DNA of 64,000 nt, from positions 3,472,001 through 3,536,000 of the forward strand of contig NZ_JAGIOP010000002.1 in NCBI RefSeq assembly GCF_017876775.1. Direction: 5' to 3'. Position numbers and translations under genes: made by a program. Source of the stretch: Mycolicibacterium lutetiense (GTDB lineage Bacteria; Actinomycetota; Actinomycetes; Mycobacteriales; Mycobacteriaceae). Positions 26,628 to 36,543 of this stretch are shown here, piece by piece. How positions within the stretch are numbered: position 1 is the stretch's first letter; the number at the start of each line of letters is the position of its first letter. A model generated the notes under the pieces. The model did no database searches, was not told where the DNA came from, and saw only the letters and a list, made by a program, of their open reading frames with translations.

Positions 26628-27760
26628 GAGCTGGCTACTTTCAAGAGGCCGCGCAGGCGGGTGAGGGTGAATTCGTTGTCGTGGTCCCGGACTGCGGTGA
26701 GCATCGAGCGCAGTTCGTCGATCGACTCCCGGTTGGGAGTGATCCCGAGGAAGTCCTTGGTGACGGGCGGTCCCCACTGGGCCAGGCCGGACGCGGTGAA
26801 TGGCGCCCATCCGGGTTCGACGGTGTTGTCGAACATGTCGCCGTCGGTGAAGTGTTCGACGAGGAAGCCGTCAGGGTCGCGCCAGTAGTCGAAGAGTTGG
26901 CTGCCCTGGACATGGCGGCCGATGCCCCACGATCGCTGATATCCGCGCTCGCGCAGGTATTCGCCGCCGGCGGCCAACGCGTCGAGATCGGCCACCTGGT
27001 AGGCGGAGTGCACGTACCGGTTGCGCGGGCCGAGCGTCATCGCGAGCGTGTGGTGGTCGGTGGGTACGTCGCCGCGGTCGCAGCGGATGAAGCTCATCGT
27101 GGGCCCTCGGTCGCGCTGGCCGGGGAAGAACTGGAAGTCGCTGACGATCATCCCGAGGTTGTCGAGGTACCAGTTCAGTGTCTCGCCGTACTTGCTGCAC
27201 TGCATCACGACGTGGCCCAGGCGCTGCACACCGGCTGCAACGCGCGGCGGTCGCTGGGTTCTGTTGGCGCGCAACAGATCATGTCCGAAGTTCGTGACCA
27301 GCGGGGTCTGTGACGGCAGCGGGGCCAGCTGGTGGGTGCCGGCGACGACGTGCACCGGGACGCCGCTCGGGTCGACCAGGTCGACCGCGAGTCCGCCGAT
27401 GCTCTCGGGCAGCGTGCGCGTCGGTGCGCCTGCCGCCTCGGCCAGGCGCAACACGTCGGCCTCGTCAGCGGCGGCGAAGGCGATGCCGGCGAATCTCGAC
27501 CGGGGGCGCCGGCGCACGATCAGACACGGTGCGCCGGCGTCGGTGCCCCGCAGTTGCAACTCGTCGGACATCCTTGCCGCGGTGGTGAAGCCGAAGGCCG
27601 CCGCGAACGCCTCGGTGCGGACGAGGTCAGGTTTCTCGAACTCCAGCCAGGCGATGTCGCGCACCTTGATCACCGGATTGCGGGACCGGCCTGAGTGCTC
27701 GCCCCGCCGTGCGCCCTGGTCGCTGTGCAGGTCTTGATGTGCGCCTACGGCATCGCCCAT
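26624..27760 (-). CDS. Type I extradiol ring-cleavage dioxygenase (VOC family)
   Basis: 378 residues. The ATG at 27760 is supported by GGGAGG a few bases upstream and gives a 29-residue extension before the domain; the GTG at 27673 is the alternative. Two VOC repeats are present. The iron ligands should be His in RLGHVVMQC, His in YVHSAYQV and Glu in FLVEHFTDG, all in the second repeat. The family cleaves 2,3-dihydroxybiphenyl-type catechols. It is the first gene of the operon and is read from the region with the TetR operators. Confidence 0.92.
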   Translation of the reverse strand: MGDAVGAHQDLHSDQGARRGEHSGRSRNPVIKVRDIAWLEFEKPDLVRTEAFAAAFGFTTAARMSDELQLRGTDAGAPCLIVRRRPRSRFAGIAFAAADEADVLRLAEAAGAPTRTLPESIGGLAVDLVDPSGVPVHVVAGTHQLAPLPSQTPLVTNFGHDLLRANRTQRPPRVAAGVQRLGHVVMQCSKYGETLNWYLDNLGMIVSDFQFFPGQRDRGPTMSFIRCDRGDVPTDHHTLAMTLGPRNRYVHSAYQVADLDALAAGGEYLRERGYQRSWGIGRHVQGSQLFDYWRDPDGFLVEHFTDGDMFDNTVEPGWAPFTASGLAQWGPPVTKDFLGITPNRESIDELRSMLTAVRDHDNEFTLTRLRGLLKVASS

Positions 27761-27776
27761 GTCCGCCTCCCTTGAA

Positions 27777-27838
27777 TTCTGACGAAATCGTCACATGCGC
27801 CGTAATCATCAGTCAAGCTGTTCTGACGAAATCCTCAC
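27777..27838. promoter_or_regulatory. Two TetR operator candidates, direct repeat
   Basis: Two 18-bp copies of TTCTGACGAAATCGTCAC lie at 27777-27794 and 27821-27838; the second differs only at one base (CCTCAC). Each contains a dyad TGACG-AAAT-CGTCA, perfect in the first. Centre spacing is 44 bp, about four helical turns. They lie between the dioxygenase start (27760) and the divergent TetR start (27903). Confidence 0.75.
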
Positions 27839-27902
27839 AATTGATGAGCCGGTTAGAATCAGTTGAATCCCGGAAGGATCCGCGGCGAAGGGGGCCAGCG
27901 CG

Positions 27903-28550
27903 ATGACGACGCAACCGGCTGACCGGCATGACGAACCGCCGAACCGATTGGCTAGGCGCAAACAGCGGACCCGCGCGGCGCTGATCGCCGCGGCGCAATC
28001 GTTCATCGCGGCCGGCAAGCTCAACGCGCCGGTTCTGGAGATCACCCAGGCGGCCGACGTCGGGATGGGGTCGTTCTACAACCACTTCGACAGCAAGGAA
28101 GAACTGTTCGACGCGGCCCTCGCCGACGCGCTCGACATGCACGCCGATCTGTTGGACGCGTACACCAAGTCGCTCGACGACCCGGCCGAGGCCTTCGCGT
28201 GCAGTTTCCGCTTGACCGGGCGGATGTTCCGTCGACGTCCCCAGGAGTGCCGGGTACTGCTGTCCACCGGACTGTCCCTACTGTCCTCGGACAGGGGCCT
28301 GGCACCGCGGGCCCGGCGCGACATCATCGCCGCCGTCGAGGCCGGCCGATTCCACGTCACGGATGTCAACCTGGCACTTGCCATCGTCGGAGGGGCACTC
28401 CTCGGGCTGGGCCAACTGCTCAGCGACGAACTGGATCGCGACGACGCGGAGGCCGCGGACACGGTGACGCAGAACCTGCTCGTGCTGCTCGGCATGCCGG
28501 CCGACGAGGCCGGCCGGCTCTGCCGGCAACCGCTGCCCGATCTCGGCTAG
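27903..28550 (+). CDS. TetR-family repressor of the ring-cleavage operon
   Basis: 215 residues. The HTH is ALIAAAQSFIAAGKLNAPVLEITQAADVGMGSFYNHFDSKEELFDAAL. The C-terminal domain is helical. The divergent arrangement around the two repeated dyads makes it the likely regulator of the dioxygenase-FAH-monooxygenase-P450 operon. Its TAG stop and the TAG of the convergent enoyl-CoA hydratase gene share one CTAG palindrome (28547-28550). Confidence 0.9.
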   Translation: MTTQPADRHDEPPNRLARRKQRTRAALIAAAQSFIAAGKLNAPVLEITQAADVGMGSFYNHFDSKEELFDAALADALDMHADLLDAYTKSLDDPAEAFACSFRLTGRMFRRRPQECRVLLSTGLSLLSSDRGLAPRARRDIIAAVEAGRFHVTDVNLALAIVGGALLGLGQLLSDELDRDDAEAADTVTQNLLVLLGMPADEAGRLCRQPLPDLG

Positions 28551-29203
28551 TTGGATTGCAGCGCTTGGACCGCGGTGCCGAACATGCCCTGTTTGATCGC
28601 GCCCAGCGTGCCGGAGTCCTTACCGGCCAGGGGCCGCAGCAGGTTGGTGGCCGCGGAGGTGACCGCACCCTCGCCCGTGGTCGCGTCCACGATTCCGTAT
28701 GCCTGCGCATCGACACCGCCGAATCGGCGTCCGGTGGTCATCGACGCGACGGCGGCCTGTGGGGTGAGCTTGGCCTGGATCAGCGCGGCCATGCCCGGCG
28801 TGAACGGGATCCTGATGTCCACCTCGGGGAAACAGAAGAAGCCACGGTCGTCGCGCATCACCCGGAAATCGTGGGCGATGGCCAGCATCGCACCGGCGCC
28901 GAACGCATGGCCAACGACGGCTGCGGCCGTCGGGAGGGGAAACGTCAGCACCCGCGCGAACAGGCCCTGTACTCGGCCGACGTACCAGTCACCCTGATCG
29001 CTGTGGGCGCCAAGCCAATCCAGGTCCAGCCCGTTGGAATAGAACTTGCTGTCGGCGGTCGTCACCAGACCCTGTGCGCCCTTGGCCAGTACCGTGTCGA
29101 GGTGCGCGTCGACCGTATCTAGGAACTCGGGGGAGAACCGATTCTCATCGTCGCCGAGGTTGAGAATGGCGATGTCACCGTCGTAATCCAGGGTGGCGGT
29201 CAT
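28547..29203 (-). CDS. Enoyl-CoA hydratase/isomerase-family protein
   Basis: 218 residues from the ATG at 29203 (AAAGGA upstream). It is a small crotonase: SKFYSNGLDLDWL is the first oxyanion loop, TAAAVVGHAFGAGAMLAIAHDFRVM the second, and FPEVDIRIPFTPGMAALIQAKL the active-site helix region. Its acidic residues align with the isomerase-type group rather than with a two-Glu hydratase (inference). It is coupled to the upstream TetR gene by ATGA and is probably regulated by it. Confidence 0.85.
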   Translation of the reverse strand: MTATLDYDGDIAILNLGDDENRFSPEFLDTVDAHLDTVLAKGAQGLVTTADSKFYSNGLDLDWLGAHSDQGDWYVGRVQGLFARVLTFPLPTAAAVVGHAFGAGAMLAIAHDFRVMRDDRGFFCFPEVDIRIPFTPGMAALIQAKLTPQAAVASMTTGRRFGGVDAQAYGIVDATTGEGAVTSAATNLLRPLAGKDSGTLGAIKQGMFGTAVQALQSN

Positions 29204-29832
29204 GTGATTCCTTTCTTGGTGCCGTGTTTCGGCGCAGGTTTCGGGGCGGGCCCCACAGTCAGCACGGCCGCCACCGCCGCGTTGAGGTGGTGGCGGGCCG
29301 TCGGGTCGTCGAGTCGGTTGCGGCGCAGCAGGATTGCTGTCGGCAGGTCCACGATGCACGTCGTCACGGTGTCCACGGCGGCCCGGTCGCGCCGGTCCCA
29401 GGTGGCCACCGCGAGTTCGATCATCAAGTCCACCAACTGTTTTTCCAGTTCGTGCGCCTGCTCGGCCAACTCCGCGGGCAGGTCGTTGCCGAGTACCTGC
29501 TCGCGTCGGATCTGCAGCAGGAGTCGTGCCGAAGCGGGGTGTCGTTCGGCGAAGATCACCGGCGCGTAGGCGGCCGCAGCGATCGCGTCGCCGCCGTGGT
29601 GCTCGGCCTCGACCAGTTCACGCTGCAGTGTCAGGAACCGGCGTCCGGCGCGGAGCCAGACCTGGCCGAGCAGGCCGGACCGCGAACCGAAGGAGTGATA
29701 CAGCGCGCCGTTGGACAGTCCGACGGCTTCGCTGATCGCCCGGACCGTCACGGATGCCGGTCCGGAGTGCACGGCCAGGGCTTCTGCGGCGTCGAGTACC
29801 GAATCCGGATCGTAGAGGCGAGGGCGTGGCAC
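29200..29832 (-). CDS. TetR-family repressor of the enoyl-CoA hydratase gene
   Basis: 210 residues. The HTH is VLDAAEALAVHSGPASVTVRAISEAVGLSNGALYHSFGSRSGLL. The C terminus is a basic, Pro-rich tail (PAPKPAPKHGTKKG). It is the first gene of a two-gene unit with the crotonase. A perfect 22-bp palindrome begins 11 bp upstream of its start, so autoregulation is likely. Confidence 0.9.
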   Translation of the reverse strand: MPRPRLYDPDSVLDAAEALAVHSGPASVTVRAISEAVGLSNGALYHSFGSRSGLLGQVWLRAGRRFLTLQRELVEAEHHGGDAIAAAAYAPVIFAERHPASARLLLQIRREQVLGNDLPAELAEQAHELEKQLVDLMIELAVATWDRRDRAAVDTVTTCIVDLPTAILLRRNRLDDPTARHHLNAAVAAVLTVGPAPKPAPKHGTKKGIT

Positions 29833-29842
29833 CTCGCCACCC

Positions 29843-29864
29843 TAACAGAGCAACTGCTCTGTTA
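29843..29864. promoter_or_regulatory. Perfect TetR operator candidate
   Basis: Arms TAACAGAGCA and TGCTCTGTTA are exactly complementary, separated by AC. The site sits directly before the TetR gene that starts at 29832 on the minus strand. Confidence 0.75.
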
Positions 29865-29883
29865 TCGGGGCCGGTTGACGTTC

Positions 29884-29901
29884 ACTAAGGTGACCCTTAG
29901 T
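29884..29901. promoter_or_regulatory. Operator candidate upstream of TetR-irtA-irtB
   Basis: Perfect 7-bp arms ACTAAGG and CCTTAGT flank TGAC, 32 bp before the TetR start at 29933. The arms recall iron-box halves (TTAGG/CCTAA), but the dyad is even-spaced and does not align well with the IdeR consensus. A TetR site is equally possible. Confidence 0.6.
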
Positions 29902-29932
29902 TTGTGGGGGTAACTTTCCTGTGGAGGTGGTC

Positions 29933-30646
29933 GTGGCCGGATCTGGTGTCCCCGCGCGAGTGGGCGGACGCCCGCCTCTCATCGCGGTGTCCGACATCGT
30001 CTCCGCGGGGCGTGAGCTCGGGATGCGCAACCTCAGCATCAACGCGGTGGCCGCCCGGCTCGGGGTGTCGGCAACCGCGCTGTACCGCCACATCAGCGGC
30101 CGGTGGGAGCTCGAACGCCTGGTCGGGGAGAGTCTGCTCGCCGAACTCGAGCTGGTCGACGACCCGGCGCGGTCGGCCGAAGACCACCTGCGGGCCTTCG
30201 GGGTGAGCCTGCACCGCTACGCCCTGGACAATCCCGGGCTGGCCACCTACATGCAGGTGCTGTTCCCGCGTGGGGAGGCCGGCGCTCGGCTGCTGGCCGA
30301 CGAGATCGCCGCGCTGGGCCGACGCGGCTACACCGCCGAGGGTGCGGCGCTGTTGAGCAGCTCGGTGGCCGTCCTGGCCATCGGACTGGCTGCGCAGCAC
30401 GAGCTCAAGGCAGAGGCCAGCGGTGGCGACGACGGATTCGTCGTGGAACGTGATGCCGCCGCCGAACGGCTGGCCGGGGACGCGGCACTGGGCCCGGTAC
30501 ACAGCGCGGGCATGCAGCTGAGCAGTCCGCAGTATCTGGAACTTCTGATGAACGCACTGATCCGGGGACTGCTGACGTCCGTGGTTCCCGGCAGGCCGAT
30601 AAACGACATCATGGCGGATCTGACCGCCGGGGGAGAGAACCGCTGA
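29933..30646 (+). CDS. TetR-family regulator leading the irtAB operon
   Basis: 237 residues from the GTG at 29933, which has GGAGG 5 bp upstream; an in-frame GTG at 29921 lacks a ribosome site. The HTH is [39 protein letters not shown], and the C-terminal domain is helical. The stop overlaps irtA by one base (TGATG). A TetR protein cotranscribed with the siderophore importer suggests a layer of control beyond IdeR, or sensing of a ligand such as a siderophore. Confidence 0.88.
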   Translation: MAGSGVPARVGGRPPLIAVSDIVSAGRELGMRNLSINAVAARLGVSATALYRHISGRWELERLVGESLLAELELVDDPARSAEDHLRAFGVSLHRYALDNPGLATYMQVLFPRGEAGARLLADEIAALGRRGYTAEGAALLSSSVAVLAIGLAAQHELKAEASGGDDGFVVERDAAAERLAGDAALGPVHSAGMQLSSPQYLELLMNALIRGLLTSVVPGRPINDIMADLTAGGENR

Positions 30647-33219
30647 TGGCACGCGGATTTCAGGGAGTGATGATGCGCGGCTTCGGCGCGCGCGATCACC
30701 AGGCGACCGTGGTCGAGACCACCTACCTGACGCCGAACCTGCTGCGCCTGCGCCTGGTGTCGCCGACGGTGTTCGAGGACGCAGTGGCCGAGCCGACGTC
30801 GTACCTGAGATTCTGGGTTCCGGACCCCGACGGCTCGAAGACCGAGTTCCAGCGGGGCTACACCATGTCCGAAATGGACCCCGCCACCGGTCATTTCGCC
30901 GTTGACGTCGTGTTGCATGAACCGTCGGGGCCGGCGTCCAAGTGGGCCAGGGCCGCCGAGCCGGGCGACACCATCCCGGTGATGGCCCTGGGCTCGACGG
31001 GATTCACCGTGCCGGACGATCTGCCCGCCGGATACCTGCTGATCGGTGATGCGGCGGCCACGCCGGCCATCAATGGCATCATCAGCGTTCTGCCGCAAGA
31101 TATTCCGGTCGAGGTCTACCTCGAGCAGCACGACGAGAACGATCTGCTCATCCCGATCGCCGAGCATCCGCGGCTGAGGGTGCACTGGGTCAAGCGCCAC
31201 GACACCACGTCGCTGGCGGCCGCGATCGAGGCGCGGGACTGGTCGGACTGGTACTGCTGGGTGACGCCGGAGGCCGGCTCGCTCAAGCATCTGCGTACTC
31301 GGCTACGGGATGAGTTCGGCTTTCCCAAATCCGAACTGCACGCCCAGGCCTACTGGACCGAGGGCCGGGCGATGGGCACCGATCGCACTGAAGTCGCCGA
31401 GCCTGAGCCTGAGCCTGTTGCCGCTCCCGCTCCCACCCCCGCGGCGCCTGCCCGCGGCACCTGGCGGGCGCAGGGCGCGGGCCGCCTGCTGGTCCCGCTG
31501 AAAACCCCGCTGATCATCTCGGGCGTACTGCAGGCGCTCATCACCCTGATCCAGCTCGCTCCGTTCGTGCTGCTGGTCGAGTTGGCTCGACTGTTGTTGG
31601 CCGGGGCCGAGGAATCCCGGTTGTGGACACTGGGATTGACCGCGGTCTGGCTGCTGGGTGTCGGTGCGCTGTTGGGCGCGGGTCTCACCCTGTGGCTGCA
31701 TCGCCTCGACGCGCAGTTCGCCCGTGAACTGCGGACCCGGCTGTTGACCAAGATGTCGCGGCTACCGCTGGGCTGGTTCACCGCACGGGGGTCGGGCTCG
31801 ATCAAGCAACTCGTGCAAGACGACACCCTGTCGCTGCACTATCTGGTCACCCACGCCATCCCGGATGCCGTCGCCGCAGTGATCGCCCCGGTGGCGGTGC
31901 TGGTCTACCTGTTCACCGTCGACTGGCGGCTGGCCCTGGTCCTGTTCATCCCGGTGCTCACCTACCTGGTGCTGATGTCGCTGATGACCATCCAGTCCGG
32001 CGCCAAGATCGGTCAGGCGCAACGCTGGGCCGACCGGATGAGCGGCGAGGCAGGCGCCTACCTCGAAGGCCAGCCCGTCGTCCGGGTGTTCGGCGGTGCT
32101 GCATCGTCGAGTTTCCGTCGCCGCCTCGATGAGTACATCGGTTTCCTGGTCGACTGGCAGCGGCCCTTCACCGGCAAGAAGTCGCTGATGGACCTGGTGA
32201 CCCGGCCCGGTACTTTCCTGTGGCTGATTGCGGCCGTCGGTACCCCGATGATCATCGGCGGCTCGATGGATCCGGTTGACCTGCTGCCGTTCCTGTTGCT
32301 GGGGACCACGTTCGGGGTCCGGCTGTTGGGAGTGGGCTACGGGCTCGGTGGAATCCGTGGCGGCATGCTGGCCGCGCGTCGCATCCAGAACGCGCTGGAC
32401 GAGGCAGACCTGGCGCTCCTCGAGCACCAGGGCGAACCGGGTGCCCCGGACGCCGTCGTGTTCGACGGGGTGACCTTCGGCTACCGGCCGAGCGTCCCGG
32501 TGATCAAGGACGTGTCGTTGACCCTGCGCCCGGGAACCGTGACCGCCCTGGTCGGCCCGTCGGGATCGGGAAAGTCCACGCTCGCCGCGCTTCTGGCGCG
32601 CTTCCACGATGTCGACTCGGGCTCGATCCGGTTGGACGGCAAAGATATTCGATCGCTGTCGGCCGACGAGCTGTACCGCCGCGTCGGTTTCGTGCTGCAG
32701 GAGACCCAGTTGGTGGCAGGCACCGTCGCCGAGAACATCGCGCTGGCCGACCCGGAAGCCGACCCGGCACGGATCGAACAGGCCGCGCGCGACGCCCAGA
32801 TCCACGATCGGATACTGCGGCTACCCGAGGGCTATCAGACCGTGCTCGGCGCGTCGTCGTCATTGTCCGGCGGTGAACGGCAGCGGCTCACCATCGCCAG
32901 GGCCATCCTGGCCGACACCCCGGTGCTGATCCTGGACGAGGCCACGGCCTTCGCCGATCCGGAATCGGAATACCTGGTGCAGCAGGCACTCAACCGGCTC
33001 ACCAAGGACCGGACAGTGCTGGTGATCGCGCACCGGCTACACACCATCACCCACGCCGACCAGATCGTGGTCCTCGACGGCGGACACATCGCCGAAACCG
33101 GCACGCATGAAGAACTGCTGGCCGGTGTGAATGGAAAAGCCGGGCGCTACCACCAACTCTGGCAGACCGGACAGTCACTGCACCCCGGCGACACCGTCAC
33201 CGCAGGAGAAGCTCGATGA
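30646..33219 (+). CDS. irtA: Mycobactin/carboxymycobactin importer subunit IrtA
   Basis: 857 residues, matching mycobacterial IrtA in size and layout. Residues 1 to about 245 form a siderophore-interacting FAD domain ([61 protein letters not shown]), which reduces ferric siderophore. A Pro/Ala linker follows. About 280-590 is the exporter-type membrane domain. The nucleotide domain has Walker [10 protein letters not shown] (637-645, Lys643), signature LSGGERQ (740-746) and Walker B VLILDE (760-765). It pairs with IrtB, coupled by ATGA, to import Fe-carboxymycobactin through the inner membrane. Confidence 0.95.
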   Translation: MARGFQGVMMRGFGARDHQATVVETTYLTPNLLRLRLVSPTVFEDAVAEPTSYLRFWVPDPDGSKTEFQRGYTMSEMDPATGHFAVDVVLHEPSGPASKWARAAEPGDTIPVMALGSTGFTVPDDLPAGYLLIGDAAATPAINGIISVLPQDIPVEVYLEQHDENDLLIPIAEHPRLRVHWVKRHDTTSLAAAIEARDWSDWYCWVTPEAGSLKHLRTRLRDEFGFPKSELHAQAYWTEGRAMGTDRTEVAEPEPEPVAAPAPTPAAPARGTWRAQGAGRLLVPLKTPLIISGVLQALITLIQLAPFVLLVELARLLLAGAEESRLWTLGLTAVWLLGVGALLGAGLTLWLHRLDAQFARELRTRLLTKMSRLPLGWFTARGSGSIKQLVQDDTLSLHYLVTHAIPDAVAAVIAPVAVLVYLFTVDWRLALVLFIPVLTYLVLMSLMTIQSGAKIGQAQRWADRMSGEAGAYLEGQPVVRVFGGAASSSFRRRLDEYIGFLVDWQRPFTGKKSLMDLVTRPGTFLWLIAAVGTPMIIGGSMDPVDLLPFLLLGTTFGVRLLGVGYGLGGIRGGMLAARRIQNALDEADLALLEHQGEPGAPDAVVFDGVTFGYRPSVPVIKDVSLTLRPGTVTALVGPSGSGKSTLAALLARFHDVDSGSIRLDGKDIRSLSADELYRRVGFVLQETQLVAGTVAENIALADPEADPARIEQAARDAQIHDRILRLPEGYQTVLGASSSLSGGERQRLTIARAILADTPVLILDEATAFADPESEYLVQQALNRLTKDRTVLVIAHRLHTITHADQIVVLDGGHIAETGTHEELLAGVNGKAGRYHQLWQTGQSLHPGDTVTAGEAR

Positions 33220-34952
33220 TCCGCACCCTGATCGCCCTCATCCCGGCTGACCGTCGCGGCCGGGTCGGCATCTACGCCGCGCTCACGCTGATCTCGGTGG
33301 TGATCCGCGCAGCGGGCGCCGTGTTGCTGATTCCACTGGTGGCAGCGTTGTTCAGCGATGCGCCGCGCGACGCCCTGCCCTGGCTCGGCTGGCTCACCGC
33401 CGCCACCGTCATCGGCTGGATCGTCGACACCGCGACCTCGCGGCTCGGATTCGACCTCGGTTTCGCCCTGCTGGACCACACCCAGCACGACGTGGCCGAC
33501 CGGCTGCCCGGCATCCGGATGGACTGGCTGGGTGGCGACAGCGGTGCCAACACTGCCAATGCCCGCCAGGCGATCGCCGCCACCGGGCCGGAGCTGGTCG
33601 GGTTGGTGGTCAACCTGCTGACCCCCTTGATCGGGGCGATTCTGCTGCCGGCAGCCATTGCGGTTGCGCTGCTGTTCATCTCGATCCCGCTCGGGTTGGC
33701 CGCGCTGGCCGGCGTGGTGATCCTGCTCGGGGCGTTCTGGGCCTCGGGCCGGCTGAGCCGCAAGGCCGACACGGTGGCCGATGCGACGAACCGGGCGTTC
33801 ACCGAACGCATCATCGAGTTCGCCCGCACCCAGCAGGCGCTGCGCGCGGCCCGGCGGGTCGAGCCGGCCCGCAGCATGGTCGGCGACGCACTGGCCGCAC
33901 AGCACGGGGCGAGCATGCGCCTGCTGCTGATGCAGGTGCCGGGACAGCTGTTGTTCAGCCTGGCCAGTCAGCTGGCCCTGCTGATCCTGGCCGGGATGGC
34001 CACCTTCCTGACGGTGCGTGGAGGTCTCGGTGTGCCCGAGGCGATCGCGATGATCGTCGTCGCGGCGCGCTACCTCGAGCCGTTCACCTCACTGTCGGAG
34101 CTGGCCCCGGCGATCGAAACCACTAGGGCCTCCCTCGGCCGCATCCGCGCGGTTCTTGACGCCCCGGTGATGGCCACCGGCACAGCCACATTGGCTGCGG
34201 ACACCGCGCCCCGGATCGAATTCGATCGGGTGAGTTTCGGTTACGGAACCACCCCGGTGTTGGAGGACGTCAGCTTCGTCCTGGAGCCCGGCGGCACCAC
34301 CGCGATCGTCGGGCCGTCCGGCTCGGGAAAGAGCACCATCCTGTCGCTCATCGCGGGGCTGCACCATCCCAGCACGGGCCGGGTGTTGATCGATGGTGTC
34401 GACACCGCCCAGATGGATGCCGAAACACGCAGGGCGGCAACGAGTGTGGTGTTCCAGCATCCCTATCTGTTCGACGGGACGATCCGGGACAACATCCTGG
34501 TCGGCGACCCGGCCGCCGATGCCGGGCAACTCGCCACCGCATCGCGACTGGCTCGCGTGGACGAGTTGACCGCGCGGTTGCCCGACGGTGACGGCGCGAA
34601 GGTCGGTGAAGCCGGGACGGCACTGTCCGGTGGCGAGCGGCAGCGGGTCAGTATCGCCCGGGCCCTGGTCAAGCCGGCGCCCGTGCTGTTGGTGGACGAG
34701 GCGACCAGTGCGCTGGACACCGAGAACGAGGCCGCGGTGGTCGATGCCCTGACCGCCGAAGAGCGTTCGCGGACCCGGGTGATCGTTGCGCACCGGCTGG
34801 CCAGCATCCGGCACGCGGACCGGGTGCTGTTCCTCGACGGCGGAAAGGTCGTCGAGGACGGCAGCATCGACGAATTGCTGGCCGCACGCGGACGTTTTGA
34901 CGAGTTCTGGAACCAGCAGCGCGAGGCCGCCGATTGGCAGATCACGCACTAG
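33216..34952 (+). CDS. irtB: Mycobactin/carboxymycobactin importer subunit IrtB
   Basis: 578 residues. The membrane domain at about 1-310 has six predicted helices. The nucleotide domain has Walker [10 protein letters not shown] (366-374, Lys372), signature LSGGERQ (470-476), Walker [13 protein letters not shown] (490-501) and the H-loop [14 protein letters not shown]. It lacks the FAD domain found in IrtA, as expected. It starts inside the irtA stop (ATGA) and forms the heterodimeric importer. Confidence 0.95.
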   Translation: MIRTLIALIPADRRGRVGIYAALTLISVVIRAAGAVLLIPLVAALFSDAPRDALPWLGWLTAATVIGWIVDTATSRLGFDLGFALLDHTQHDVADRLPGIRMDWLGGDSGANTANARQAIAATGPELVGLVVNLLTPLIGAILLPAAIAVALLFISIPLGLAALAGVVILLGAFWASGRLSRKADTVADATNRAFTERIIEFARTQQALRAARRVEPARSMVGDALAAQHGASMRLLLMQVPGQLLFSLASQLALLILAGMATFLTVRGGLGVPEAIAMIVVAARYLEPFTSLSELAPAIETTRASLGRIRAVLDAPVMATGTATLAADTAPRIEFDRVSFGYGTTPVLEDVSFVLEPGGTTAIVGPSGSGKSTILSLIAGLHHPSTGRVLIDGVDTAQMDAETRRAATSVVFQHPYLFDGTIRDNILVGDPAADAGQLATASRLARVDELTARLPDGDGAKVGEAGTALSGGERQRVSIARALVKPAPVLLVDEATSALDTENEAAVVDALTAEERSRTRVIVAHRLASIRHADRVLFLDGGKVVEDGSIDELLAARGRFDEFWNQQREAADWQITH

Positions 34953-34999
34953 CCATTTTCGTGATCGGCGGGCCGGTTGGGCGTTGCTAGGGTCGGAGG

Positions 35000-36439
35000 G
35001 TGAATTATCCTCAGCCTGGTTTCCGTGCGGGGCCGTTCCAAATGCGTTGGTGGCACTGGCTTATCATGGTGGCCGCGGGCGGCCTGGTTTCCGGACTGGC
35101 GTGGCTGGGTGCGAGCTTTGTCGTCAAGGGGTCCGGGGGGCTGACGTCGCCGGTCAGCTATGCCGGCGACGTCGGAGTGCCCGGGCAGGTGTCGTTGCCG
35201 CCGTTGCGAGAGCGACCGGTACCGGGCTGGCGCATGGACCTCAAGGCCGTGCTGGCTGACATCAACCGACCGCACGTGGAGCATGTCGGTGATGTCGGTG
35301 ACCATGCCTACTTCACCGTGACCGGCAGCGTCGGGACCACCGGTCAACGCAGTGCGTGGCTGCTGGGTGTTGATGTGGTGCAAGGTGTTCCGTTGTTCAC
35401 CCCGGTGAGCATCGAGCACCCGGTGGAGGTCAGCTGTCTACTGAACGGTACCGCCAGGGTGCTGTGCCTCAACAGGGATTACGGCGACGCGCCGGGTGAA
35501 GCCTTAGTGCTGGACGCGCAAACCGGTGCGGTCCTCTCCCGCACGGTGAGCACTCTGCAGGTCAACGGTTTCGGTGACGAAGCCAAGGTGGTGCAGGTCG
35601 GTTCCTATGCGGTCGCCTATGAACCAGGGGTCGGCTGGCGCGGTATCGACGATCAAGCTCAGTTCACCTGGACGGTCCAGGGCGTCGAAGGCGACCTCAA
35701 GGTGTTGAAACACCAACCCGGTATGCCGGCGAGCGACATCGCGGTGGCCAAGGTCGGCAAGGACCGCAGCGTGGCGTTCTCGGCCGTCGACGGCACGGTA
35801 CTGAAGACGAGCGGCGAGTTGGTGCCGGTGGTCGGCGGTTTCGTCGACCGGGAACGCAAGAGCGGCAGCCGCTACAGGTCGACGACGTTCACGTTCTTCG
35901 ATGACAGCGGGAATCAAGTGGGCCGCTATGACAATCAGGCCGGCAGTCCTGATCTCTTCAGGCCCGGCCTGACGAGCACCGAGCTCCCGGTGTTGTCGCT
36001 GGTGTCGAGCGATCAGCTGCTGGTGTTGGACAACCGCGGCACGCCGATGACGGTCGTCGGCCTCGGCTCCGAAGGGTTTCCGTACACGATCGGGTTCTCC
36101 GGCGGCAGCATGTTCACCATGCGCAGTGACTGGAGCGCAGCCGACCTGTCGACGGTGATCGTCGAGAAGTTCGATCTCCGCGGCGGCAATCGGGTGTCGT
36201 CGTGTACGGGCCTTCCGATGGAGGAGGACAAGTTCATCGGTTCAGACGGAACGGTGGTGGTCGCGCCGCAGGCAGACGTCGGCGAAGATGAGGCACCCAC
36301 GGTCGGGTTCGATCTCGATACCTGCTCAGTGCTCTGGAAGATCCCGGAACCAGGGCCGATGTGGACGGTCGGGTCGACGTTGGTGCAGGCGCGGCCCGGG
36401 TCCGGTGAGCTGATCTCACTGGTGCCGCCCGCGCGCTAG
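35000..36439 (+). CDS. Membrane-anchored extracytoplasmic protein, possibly beta-propeller
   Basis: 479 residues with a GTG start. One TM helix lies near the N terminus (WHWLIMVAAGGLVSGLAWLGASFVV, about 18-42), so the remaining roughly 430 residues face outside. They contain repeated short beta units with patterns such as SAWLLGVDVVQGVPLF, GEALVLDAQTGAVLSRTV and SVAFSAVDGTVLKTS, which look like PQQ/WD-type propeller blades. Four Cys suggest disulfides. No family is recognised. The gene follows irtB by 47 bp on the same strand but may be independent. Confidence 0.75.
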   Translation: MNYPQPGFRAGPFQMRWWHWLIMVAAGGLVSGLAWLGASFVVKGSGGLTSPVSYAGDVGVPGQVSLPPLRERPVPGWRMDLKAVLADINRPHVEHVGDVGDHAYFTVTGSVGTTGQRSAWLLGVDVVQGVPLFTPVSIEHPVEVSCLLNGTARVLCLNRDYGDAPGEALVLDAQTGAVLSRTVSTLQVNGFGDEAKVVQVGSYAVAYEPGVGWRGIDDQAQFTWTVQGVEGDLKVLKHQPGMPASDIAVAKVGKDRSVAFSAVDGTVLKTSGELVPVVGGFVDRERKSGSRYRSTTFTFFDDSGNQVGRYDNQAGSPDLFRPGLTSTELPVLSLVSSDQLLVLDNRGTPMTVVGLGSEGFPYTIGFSGGSMFTMRSDWSAADLSTVIVEKFDLRGGNRVSSCTGLPMEEDKFIGSDGTVVVAPQADVGEDEAPTVGFDLDTCSVLWKIPEPGPMWTVGSTLVQARPGSGELISLVPPAR

Positions 36440-36476
36440 CCGACGTACTAGCCGATCGGATAGTTGAACCGAACCT

Positions 36477-36493
36477 ACTGTAACCATTACAGT
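36477..36493. promoter_or_regulatory. Operator candidate upstream of P450
   Basis: Arms ACTGTAA and TTACAGT are perfectly complementary around CCA, 51 bp before the P450 start at 36544. The dyad resembles TetR-type sites built on TGTAA...TTACA. No regulator gene is adjacent. Confidence 0.6.
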
Positions 36494-36543
36494 TAGACGT
36501 CCCGGAAAGATGTCGGGGCAGGTTGCCTATCCGGCCGGAGGTC

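Noticed and set aside
29884-29901. IdeR (iron box) upstream of irtAB
   Set aside because: The arms ACTAAGG/CCTTAGT share letters with iron-box halves, but the dyad is even-centred and aligns poorly with TTAGGTTAGGCTAACCTAA. It was kept only as a generic operator candidate.
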